NCBI GenBank assembly: GCA_013694495.1
Contig: JACDCH010000363.1
Coordinates: 1-32,634 of the forward strand
DNA length: 32,634 bases
Source of the DNA: Acidimicrobiia bacterium
Lineage (GTDB): Bacteria > Actinomycetota > Acidimicrobiia > Acidimicrobiales > JACDCH01
Reading direction: 5' to 3'
Shown: piece by piece, positions 17,908 through 27,861 of the stretch
Layout of the letters: every line of letters begins with the position of its first letter
How positions within the stretch are numbered: the first letter of the stretch is position 1
The notes under the pieces: model-generated
What the model saw: only the letters and a program-made list of their open reading frames with translations
Database searches by the model: none
What the model was told of the DNA's origin: nothing
Position numbers and translations under genes: made by a program

Positions 17908-18772
17908 GCCTGTCGCCCATAGCTCCACGACAGAACGACTCGCTTTTCGGCTGCGTCCTTCCGTTCCCCGTGGTCGCCGAGATGCGCTTCGGTGCCGAGA
18001 TCGCTGGCTGGGGCGCAAGGAGGCGAAGGGCTCTCGAGCGACTCGTCGGCCAGGGTGAGCAGCGTGGCCGCCGACAAAAACGTCTGGTGCCGGTCGGGAT
18101 CGCCGGGTGACAGGAGGCCGGCCGCTTCGACGCCATCCGCCCGGCCCGGCCCGGGTCCCCGGGGGCGATGGCCGCCGCCTCGAGGAGCCCGGTCACGAGC
18201 TCGTCGACCGAGGTCACGCCCACCCGCCGTCCCGCCCGGCGGTCTCGTTGTGGTTTCCGCCTGTCCCGCAGATGAACGGTGAGCAGCCGCCGGCGGTGGC
18301 GACCGTGGCCGCGACCGCCAGCGCCGCGACCCCCCGGGCTCGCTGGCGATCGCGGGCCGGTGTCTCGTCGTGGTTGGCCCGGAGGCCGGCGTGGGCCGCC
18401 TCGGCGGCGAGCACCAGGCTCGTCGCCGAGGTCAGGTTGGCCAGGCCGAGGAAAGAGGTTCGGCGATGCGCCGAAGTCCAGGTCGAGCTCGAGGCACTCG
18501 ATCGAGGCCGACGTGTCGAAGAAGGTGGGGAGCTCCAACGCGGATCCACCGGGCGCCTCTCCGCAGAGCGGGTTGCGGGGGTACCCGACGATGGCATCGA
18601 GGCCGGCGTGCTCGCTCGTGCCCGACTCGACGGATCTCGCAGCCTCGCCCTCGGTTGGGCGAGGCGGTTCGATCGCAGAGGGGCGCCCGGGTAGCGATCG
18701 CCGGTCCCAGCGAGGTCATGTCGCGCTCAACGGCGGGCAGATGGGCCGGATGCGTCGCTCGACCCGCTCGGT

Positions 18773-19489
18773 TCAGGCGGCGCAGCCCTCGGCGGTGGCG
18801 TCGCTGACCTCGATGCCGCCGTTCCCGTCGGCGTCGGCGCAGGCCGCGGTCCCATCGGCGCGTGTGACCTGGATCGGGGCGTCCTCACCGTTGAGGGCGT
18901 CGGTGCCCCCAAGGAGGATGGCGTCCGGGTCCGTGGGCCCGAGGCCCCAGATCACCGGGCAGTCCGATCCCTCGGGCTGGTAGATGAGGGCAACCTCAGC
19001 TTCGCCCGTGCCGCGCAGCGTGATACCGATGACCTCGCCGTAGCCGGCCAGGCCGAGGTCGGTGAAGATCGGCTGGAAGGTGCCGGCTGCCGCCGCCACC
19101 GGCTCGGCCGGTTCGAGGCCGCAGCGGACCACCACGTTCCAGTCGCCGGGCACGTCCTCGTCGCCCTCGGCGGTGACGAGGAAGGCACCACCGGCGCCGG
19201 TGGAGGCCCGGCAGCTGCCGAACAGGACCTCGGTCAGCTCGCACTCCCGGTCGGCGATCGTGGCGTCGAGCCCGCTGGCACCGTTTCCGCCGGGGGCGAA
19301 GGCGGTGTCCTCGCCGAGGATCTCAGCGGTCGCTCCCGAGCCGCTGTCGGTGGTCGTGGTCTCGTCGCCTGCCGCCTCGGTTGTGGTGATGGCATCACCG
19401 TCGCCCTCCTCGGCGTCGTCGCCTGCACCCCCGCAGGCGGCGATGAGCAGGAGGAGGGCCGCGGTGAGGGCGATGGTTCGGACGCGCAT
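18773..19489 (-). CDS. Secreted lipoprotein of unknown function
   Basis: MRVRTIALTAALLLLIAACGGAGDD lipoprotein signal and Thr-rich linker, then a Cys-containing soluble domain. Confidence 0.8.
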   Translation of the reverse strand: MRVRTIALTAALLLLIAACGGAGDDAEEGDGDAITTTEAAGDETTTTDSGSGATAEILGEDTAFAPGGNGASGLDATIADRECELTEVLFGSCRASTGAGGAFLVTAEGDEDVPGDWNVVVRCGLEPAEPVAAAAGTFQPIFTDLGLAGYGEVIGITLRGTGEAEVALIYQPEGSDCPVIWGLGPTDPDAILLGGTDALNGEDAPIQVTRADGTAACADADGNGGIEVSDATAEGCAA

Positions 19490-19784
19490 GGCCGTGATCC
19501 TTCCACCTGCATCGACCAGCTCCGCCGAGATTGGCGCCGACCCGACCCGCATCGTCTTGGGGCGAGTGACCCGCGGCTCAGGGTCGGAGATCGCGCAAAC
19601 GCCACGGAGATGCGTCGAGGAGTCGAGGTCGACGGTCAAGGCGCGCCTTCTCGGGCGCGGTCGGCTGCGTGTTCACGCTCCAGCTCGTCGATCAGCGGGG
19701 GCCGCCGGGTTTCGGACGCGCGTGCGTGGGGCAGCCCGACGCAGCGGCCGGGCCTCGACCGCACCGTCGAAGGGAAGCGAAAAC

Positions 19785-21932
<2,148 letters not shown>

Positions 21933-21933
21933 C

Positions 21934-22350
21934 GTGCCGAACGGGATCGACCTCATCCTCGCCGACCACCAGGCCGTCTCGGCCGCCTTCGACGCCTTCG
22001 AGTCGACGCTCGACGCGACGATCGTCGCCCGGATCATCGATCAGCTCAGGGCCCACGACGACGCCGAACACGCCGCGCTGTACCCGCTTGCCGCCATCGT
22101 CCTCGAGGACGCCGCGCTGCTCGACGCCTCGCTCCAGGCCCACGCCGGCGTGAAGCGCCAGATCGACCACCTGCGCGCCCAGGAGGGCGCCCCGTTCGTC
22201 GAAGCGGTCGCCGGCCTGCGAGCGCTCGTGGACGCGCACGTCGCCGACGAGGAGAAGCGGTTGCTGCCGGCGTTGCAGGCGGCCGCCACCGAACGCCAGC
22301 TCGACGAGCTCGGCGGCCGGATCCTCCAGGCGAAGCAGCGCGTCGGGTGA
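21934..22350 (+). CDS. Hemerythrin HHE-domain protein
   Basis: LILADHQAVSAAFDAFE, HDDAEHAALYPL, HAGVKRQIDHL, HVADEEKRLLPAL; GTG start 1 nt after the katE stop. Confidence 0.9.
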   Translation: MPNGIDLILADHQAVSAAFDAFESTLDATIVARIIDQLRAHDDAEHAALYPLAAIVLEDAALLDASLQAHAGVKRQIDHLRAQEGAPFVEAVAGLRALVDAHVADEEKRLLPALQAAATERQLDELGGRILQAKQRVG

Positions 22351-22351
22351 G

Positions 22352-22384
22352 CGCTTCCACCGGAGGGGGCGGCCGGTGGAAGCG
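22352..22384. terminator. Bidirectional stem-loop CGCTTCCACCGG-(AGGGGGCGG)-CCGGTGGAAGCG
   Basis: 12-bp perfect stem with 9-nt loop between convergent hemerythrin and arsC stops. Confidence 0.85.
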
Positions 22385-22395
22385 GGGCGAGCGGG

Positions 22396-23040
22396 TCAGG
22401 CGGGTTCGGCGCCCAGCGATGTGAGCAGGCCGCGGACTCGGCGTCCGATCTCGTCGCGGATGGGGCGGACGGCGTCGACGTCCTGACCGGCGGGGTCGGG
22501 GAGCTCCCAGTCCTCGTAGCGCTTGCCGGGGAACAGCGGGCATGAGTCGCCGCAGCCCATCGTGACCACGACGTCGGCGGCTTGGACGATCTCGTCGGTC
22601 CAGGGCTTGGGGAACTCCTGCGCGATGTCGATGCCGACTTCGGCCATGGCCAGCACAGCGGAGGGATTGATCTCCTTGCCGGGCTCGGAGCCGCCGGACC
22701 AGGCGACGGCGCGGTCATCGGCGAGGTGGTTGAACCAGCCCAAGGCCATCTGGGAGCGGCCGGCGTTGTGAACGCACAGGAACAGAACGACGGGACGTCC
22801 ATCCCCGCTCTTGCCTTCGACCTTGGCGAGCGCTCGGAGGCGCTGTCGGGCGAACTTCTCCGCCATCAGCGGGAGGAAGGGGACGATGCGGGCGCCGCTG
22901 GCGAACTGGTCACAGCTGGTGACGAGGAACTGCTCGATGGTCTCGGTGCCGAAGATCCCGTCGAACTCGCGGTGCAGGGCGTTGGCGGCGAGGCGCAGGG
23001 CCTGCTGTTGTTCGAGGGTGAGGTCATCCATGAAGGGCAT
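22396..23040 (-). CDS. arsC: Arsenate reductase (LMW-PTP fold) with N-terminal helical domain
   Basis: VLFLCVHNAGRSQMALGWFNHLA, VVTMGCGDSCPLFPGKRYEDWELPDPAG. Confidence 0.93.
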   Translation of the reverse strand: MPFMDDLTLEQQQALRLAANALHREFDGIFGTETIEQFLVTSCDQFASGARIVPFLPLMAEKFARQRLRALAKVEGKSGDGRPVVLFLCVHNAGRSQMALGWFNHLADDRAVAWSGGSEPGKEINPSAVLAMAEVGIDIAQEFPKPWTDEIVQAADVVVTMGCGDSCPLFPGKRYEDWELPDPAGQDVDAVRPIRDEIGRRVRGLLTSLGAEPA

Positions 23041-23053
23041 GCCGGGTCTCGTT

Positions 23054-23764
23054 TCAGGCGGCTTCGGATCGGTCGTGGGGGACGATGAGATCGAGAGCGG
23101 GGGCGTTCGGGAACAGGAACCGGGCCAGCGCGATGGCGGCGATGCCGCCGGCCACCTGGGCGGTGATGAACCCGGGGGCGGAGGAGGGCTGGATCCCGGC
23201 GAAGGTGTCGGTGAGGGTGCGGCCGATGGTGACGGCAGGGTTGGCGAAGCTGGTCGAAGACGTGAACCAGTAGGCGGCGGCGATGTAGCCGGCGACGGCG
23301 AACGGTGCGGTCGAGGACCTCCCGGAGTGCACGACCCCGAGGATGACGATGACGAGGCCGAAGGTGGCGACGACCTCGCCGAGGAGCAGGCCGCTGGTGT
23401 CGCGGGCGTGGGTGGAGAGGGTGATGGCGTCGAGGTCGAACATCAGGTTGGCCACCACGGCGCCGGCGCAGGCCCCGACGACCTGAGCGGGGAGGTAGGC
23501 GAGCAGCTCTCGGTTCGTGAGGCCACCCAGGATTCGGTCGGCGAGGGAGACGACGGGGTTGAAGTGGGCGCCCGACACCGACCCGAAGGCCAGGATCAGT
23601 GCGACGAGCCCACCGGCGGTGGCCGTCGAGTTCTCCAACAGCTGCAGACCGACATCGTCGGGGGAGAGCCGCTGGGCGAAGATCCCCGAGCCGACCACGA
23701 CCGCGACCAGCAGGGCCGTGCCGACGGCCTCTGAGGTGGCCTTGCGCGCCAGCGTGGGCGTCAT
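23054..23764 (-). CDS. aqpS: MIP-family aquaporin/aquaglyceroporin, AqpS-like
   Basis: SGAHFNPVVSLADR and SFANPAVTIGRTLTDTFAGI dual NPx motifs; six hydrophobic segments; lies between arsR and arsC. Confidence 0.9.
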   Translation of the reverse strand: MTPTLARKATSEAVGTALLVAVVVGSGIFAQRLSPDDVGLQLLENSTATAGGLVALILAFGSVSGAHFNPVVSLADRILGGLTNRELLAYLPAQVVGACAGAVVANLMFDLDAITLSTHARDTSGLLLGEVVATFGLVIVILGVVHSGRSSTAPFAVAGYIAAAYWFTSSTSFANPAVTIGRTLTDTFAGIQPSSAPGFITAQVAGGIAAIALARFLFPNAPALDLIVPHDRSEAA

Positions 23765-23768
23765 CGGT

Positions 23769-24086
23769 TCAGCAGCACGGCCGGCGCTGCTCGCCGTTGC
23801 TCGGCGCTGCGCTGGCGAGGGAGACGAGCTCCCGGCCAGCAGCCTCGAGGGGTTCGGTGCGGAGCCGGTAGTAGGTCCAGTACCGGTACTTGGATGACTC
23901 GACCAGCCTGGCGTCGCGCAGGACGCGGAGGTGATGACTCACGAGCGGCTGGGGAACGTCGAGCTCCTCGACGAGGTGGCACACGCACAACTCCTCGGCG
24001 GCGAGGAGCTGCACGATCCGCAACCGCAGCGGCTCGGCGAGGGCCTTGACGGCCTCGAGCAGCGTCGCATCTACATCGACCTTCAT
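23769..24086 (-). CDS. arsR: ArsR-family arsenic-responsive repressor
   Basis: KALAEPLRLRIVQLLAAEELCVCHLVEELDVPQPLVSHHLRVLRDARLVESSKYRYWTYYRL with ELCVCHL metal-site motif. Confidence 0.95.
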   Translation of the reverse strand: MKVDVDATLLEAVKALAEPLRLRIVQLLAAEELCVCHLVEELDVPQPLVSHHLRVLRDARLVESSKYRYWTYYRLRTEPLEAAGRELVSLASAAPSNGEQRRPCC

Positions 24087-24215
24087 CGTTATGGATGCTG
24101 ACTGATGTGGATGGGTTCGTCAAACGAACGCCAGGTGAACGCCGACGGATTCAGCCGATCGGCGGCGCCCTTCATCTCGGGCTGCGCACCACGTCGCCGG
24201 CCGAGGCGGGCGCGA

Positions 24216-24566
24216 CTACCTCGCGCAGTCGAGGCACCACGGCGTCGCGGGACGGGCCTCGAGGCGGTGAGCGTCGATGGCGCGGCCGCAGGTCGAGCAA
24301 GAGCCGTAGGTGCCGGCCGAGAGGCGAGCGAAAGCGTCCTCGACCTCGGCGAGGACGGCGCGGGCCTCTCGCAGCAGCGCGTGGATCTGTTCGCGCTCGA
24401 AGGCGATGGTGGCGCCTTCGGGGTCGTGCTCGTCGTCGGTGGCCACCAGTTCGGACGCCTGGATGATGTCGCCGTGCGTTCGGGCGAGTGCATCGATCTG
24501 AGTGAGCAGCCGCCGGCGCTCCGCGCCCAGGGCAGCCAGGACGACGTTCGTCTGCTCCGAAGGCAC
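24216..24566 (-). CDS. DksA/TraR-type C4 zinc-finger protein
   Basis: EVEDAFARLSAGTYGSCSTCGRAIDAHRLEARPATPWCLDCAR. Confidence 0.92.
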   Translation of the reverse strand: MPSEQTNVVLAALGAERRRLLTQIDALARTHGDIIQASELVATDDEHDPEGATIAFEREQIHALLREARAVLAEVEDAFARLSAGTYGSCSTCGRAIDAHRLEARPATPWCLDCAR

Positions 24567-24644
24567 GCCCCATTCTGCGCAGCCGCTCCGAGGCCGCTAA
24601 CCCGTCCGGTGGTCCGACACCGTTCTCGACGTTCGAGCTCGGCG

Positions 24645-25331
24645 CTAGCCCGTGCCCCCCTTGTCGTCGGCGGTGCCCGGCCGCACGAGGCCGGTCTCGT
24701 AGGCGGCGATCGTCGCCTGTACGCGATCGCGAACCCCGAGCTTGCGCAGCAGGTGGTTGACGTGGCTCTTGACCGTGGCTTCGCTGAGGAACAGCCTCGT
24801 CCCGACCTCGGCGTTGCTGAGGCCCTGCGCGATCAGGCGCAGGACCTCGATCTCGCGATCGGTGAGCTCGGCCAGGGCCGCCGAGGTCCCACCCGGAGGA
24901 GGTTGCTCGACGAAGCGCTCGATCAGTGATCCGAGCACCGCGGCGGCGAGGACGGGCTCACCGGCGGCGACTGCGTGGATCGCCCGCCGAAGCTCGTCCG
25001 GGCGGCTGCTCTTGAGGAGGAAGCCGGATGCCCCGAGCCGGAGGGCGTCGTACACGTTGCGGTCCCCGCCGAAGGTGGTCAGCACGAGGATCCTCGGGGC
25101 ATCTGCCGACGGTTGGCTCGCGAGCAGGCGCTCCAGGGCGACGAAGCCGTCCACGTGCGGCATGTGGAGGTCGAGGAGCACGACCGCGGGACGCAGCTCG
25201 CGAGCGAGCGTGATGGCTTCGGCACCGTCGGTCGCCTCGGCCACCACTTCGAGCTCGGGGTCCGACTCGAGGAGCAGGCGCAGCCCTTGCCGGACGAGCG
25301 CCTCGTCGTCGACGAGGAGGATGCTGATCAC
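24645..25331 (-). CDS. NarL/LuxR-type response regulator
   Basis: ILLVDDEALVRQGLRLLLES receiver; ELTDREIEVLRLIAQGLSNAEVGTRLFLSEATVKSHVNHLLRKLGVRDRVQATI HTH; GTG overlaps the kinase stop. Confidence 0.96.
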   Translation of the reverse strand: MISILLVDDEALVRQGLRLLLESDPELEVVAEATDGAEAITLARELRPAVVLLDLHMPHVDGFVALERLLASQPSADAPRILVLTTFGGDRNVYDALRLGASGFLLKSSRPDELRRAIHAVAAGEPVLAAAVLGSLIERFVEQPPPGGTSAALAELTDREIEVLRLIAQGLSNAEVGTRLFLSEATVKSHVNHLLRKLGVRDRVQATIAAYETGLVRPGTADDKGGTG

Positions 25332-26455
25332 GTGACGACGCGCAGCGGGAGCTCGGCGTGCACTTCCCACCCGTGGGCGGTCGGGCCGGCGGAGAAGCTC
25401 CCGCCGAACAGCGCCACCCGCTCTCGGAGCCCGCGTAGGCCTCGACCCTCGCCCCGAATGGTGGCAGCGCGGTCGGGGCCCGAGCGGCGGTCACGGATGA
25501 GGACCTCGAGCGCTCCGCTGCGCTCGCCGATCTCCACCCGCACGGCCCCGCCGCCGCAGCGGAGCGAGTTGGTCAGCGCTTCCTGGACGATCCGGTAGGC
25601 CGACAGCTCGACGCTGCGGTCGGCGCCCTGCACCGGATCGAGGAGCAACTCGACCTCCAGGCCGGCGGTACTCATGCGGTTGCAGAGCTCTCGAACGTCG
25701 CCCAGCCCGACCATGCCGTCGCTGGCCTCCTCCCCGCCGCTGAGCATCCCGAGCAGGCGGTGGAGCTCGCCCAACGCCTGACGGCCGGCGTCCTCCACGA
25801 CCCCCAGGGACTGCTGGACCGTGGGGGCAGCCTCCGGCGACGCGGCGCGGGCCGCCCCGGCGTGGAGGACCATCAGCGACAGGCCGTGGGCGACGATGTC
25901 ATGCAGCTCGCGAGCGACGCGTGCCCGCTCCTGATCGATCGCCTCACGCTCCCGGCGTTCGTGCTCGTCGACCTCTCGCTGCCGATGCTCCTCCCCGACA
26001 CGCACCGCAGCCGCCAGCGCCCAGACGGCGACGAGCACCGAGACGTTGCCGACCTCGTCGGCGACCACGATCTCGTCCTCGATGAGCAGGATGCACTCCA
26101 CGCCGACGAGCGTGACCACCAGCCCGATCCACCGTCGAGCCGGGTCGGGGTGGCTGCCGGTGGCGTGCGTGGCGACGAGCAGGGCGACGAACTGCGCCGC
26201 GGCGCCGAAGACGTCGCCGCCCCAGAGCGTCTGTGCCGTGAGGGCGGCGGCAGCCACGGCGGCGCAACCCAACGGGGCGACGCGGCGCAACGCGACCGAC
26301 AGCGTCATCACTGCGAAGGCCAGGTGGTTGAAGACGATCGCCCCATCGACGAACTCGGCCCGCGACAACTCCCACTGGTTCCACGCCGTGAGTCCGACGG
26401 CGACCGCGCCGTCCACGACGACCGGTCGCCGCAGAAGGTCCCGCATCGTCGGCAT
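25328..26455 (-). CDS. Sensor histidine kinase (HisKA_3 type)
   Basis: ERARVARELHDIVAHGLSLMVLHAG H-box, YRIVQEALTNSLRCGG, GEGRGLRGLRERVALFGG; N-terminal TM segments. Confidence 0.93.
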   Translation of the reverse strand: MPTMRDLLRRPVVVDGAVAVGLTAWNQWELSRAEFVDGAIVFNHLAFAVMTLSVALRRVAPLGCAAVAAAALTAQTLWGGDVFGAAAQFVALLVATHATGSHPDPARRWIGLVVTLVGVECILLIEDEIVVADEVGNVSVLVAVWALAAAVRVGEEHRQREVDEHERREREAIDQERARVARELHDIVAHGLSLMVLHAGAARAASPEAAPTVQQSLGVVEDAGRQALGELHRLLGMLSGGEEASDGMVGLGDVRELCNRMSTAGLEVELLLDPVQGADRSVELSAYRIVQEALTNSLRCGGGAVRVEIGERSGALEVLIRDRRSGPDRAATIRGEGRGLRGLRERVALFGGSFSAGPTAHGWEVHAELPLRVVT

Positions 26456-26576
26456 GGTACGGACACGGCCGACCGTCGTCGTCGCTCGGAAGGTCGTCGT
26501 AGAACCAACTCGAGGTGGACTGATCACCACCCCGCGGTGGATGCCGGCCCTGGTCGAAGCCTCGATGATCGCTGGC

Positions 26577-27185
26577 ATGCGACTTCGAACGACGACCAGC
26601 GTGCTTGTGGCAACAACCTTCGCCTTCGGGCTCGCCGCCTGCGGCGACGGCGGCTCGAGCACCGCGACGACAAGTGAGGCTGACGACGTCGCCGCTGGCG
26701 CCGAGGAGGAGGCGGAGGTCAACCCCTGCTCGCCCGAGGCGCCGGCAGAGGAAACGGCGTTGGAAGGCGAGCCCGCCGCGCCCGGGGCACCGATCACCGA
26801 CGTCGTCGCCGTCGACTACGCCTTCGAGGGCGTCCCTGAGACGCTTCCGTCCGGCGAGCACGGCTTCACCCTGTCCGGTACGGGTGACGAGTTCCACGAG
26901 CTCGCGCTCGTTCGGGTCGACGACGACCGCCCCGTTGAGGAGATCTTCGACCTTCCCGAATCCGAGCAGGAGGCGATCAGTGAGTACCTGGGCGGGATCA
27001 CGGCCTGCCCCGGCGAGACCTCCGCCGAGCCGCTGGGCGCTTCGCTCGAGCCCGGCCGCTACGTCCTCGTCTGCTTCGTCCCGGTCGGGACGACCCCTGA
27101 CCTTCGGGGCGACGCCCTGCCCGCCGCTTACGAGAACCCGCCCCACTTCACGGAGGGCATGGTCGCAGAGCTCACCGTCGAATGA
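26577..27185 (+). CDS. Secreted lipoprotein with cupredoxin-like ligand pattern
   Basis: MRLRTTTSVLVATTFAFGLAACGDGG signal/lipobox; GDEFHELALV, GRYVLVCFVP, NPPHFTEGMVAELTV. Confidence 0.8.
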   Translation: MRLRTTTSVLVATTFAFGLAACGDGGSSTATTSEADDVAAGAEEEAEVNPCSPEAPAEETALEGEPAAPGAPITDVVAVDYAFEGVPETLPSGEHGFTLSGTGDEFHELALVRVDDDRPVEEIFDLPESEQEAISEYLGGITACPGETSAEPLGASLEPGRYVLVCFVPVGTTPDLRGDALPAAYENPPHFTEGMVAELTVE

Positions 27186-27293
27186 CCCTCGGTGCAGGCT
27201 GTCCCGGAGCGGGGTCTGCCAGGCAGTCCTCGCAACCCTGGCTCGACGGGTCACCTCGGCGGCGGTGTCGAGGTGCGTGCAGGTGTCAGCCAT
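27186..27293 (-). pseudogene. Possible remnant of a UBP-type zinc-finger protein
   Basis: Minus strand MADTCTHLDTAAEVTRR in one frame, then GCEDCLADP in another; resembles the CTHLDTI...VTP...GCEDCLA start of UBP-type zinc fingers, with the rest missing. Confidence 0.5.
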
Positions 27294-27521
27294 CGTCGCC
27301 TCCGGTCGGCCGGTCGAGCGCAGCCCGATCCCAGTCGCCTGTCGTAGCGGCCGCTTCGTAGGTCTGCGCAGTCCTGCCAGTCGGCCACCGGGATCGAAGG
27401 CCAGCGTTCGGTGCGGGTCGGAGGCATGGCCCTTCTCTCTCGCGGAGGCGGCATGCTCTCGTCGGTCGCCGACGGGTGCGTGTCGCACCCCGAGGCGGTG
27501 AGCGTCTGCGGCGCCGCGTAG

Positions 27522-27782
27522 TCAGCCCGCGCTCGGCGCCACCCGAGCGACCAGCCCGGCGTCGTCGGGGAACTCCGCGGCGTGCTCGAGCGCCAGCCCG
27601 ACGGCGCGGTCCCGATCGCCGCACACCACCAACGCGGCGATCTCGACGACTTGGCGCTCCCGTCGGGCGGTGGAGCGACTCTGCTGGTGCGCCCGGGCGA
27701 TGTGGCCGGCGGCGGTGACGTCGTCGCCGCCGTGGGCGGCCATCACGGCGAGCAGGGCGTGCTCGATGGCGAGGTGGGTCAT
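27522..27782 (-). CDS. Small helical protein, 86 aa, unknown
   Basis: MTHLAIEHALLAVMAAHGGDDVTAAGHIARAHQQSRSTARRERQVVEIAALVVCGDRDRAVGLALEHAAEFPDDAGLVARVAPSAG; divergent from SARP gene. Confidence 0.6.
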   Translation of the reverse strand: MTHLAIEHALLAVMAAHGGDDVTAAGHIARAHQQSRSTARRERQVVEIAALVVCGDRDRAVGLALEHAAEFPDDAGLVARVAPSAG

Positions 27783-27861
27783 GGTGGCAGCGTGCGGCGG
27801 GGGGCTGACGCGGAGCTGAGCTCCCACTGAAGGCGCTCGACGGCAGGGATACCGTCGCCGC

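Noticed and set aside
24086-24130. ArsR operator upstream of the second arsR
   Set aside because: Only short CATC/GATG symmetry and TGGATG repeats; no convincing dyad.
25944-27488. 514-aa minus-strand ORF as a single gene
   Set aside because: Covers the lipoprotein antisense and the kinase out of frame; only the short UBP-like stretch near 27293 looks meaningful.
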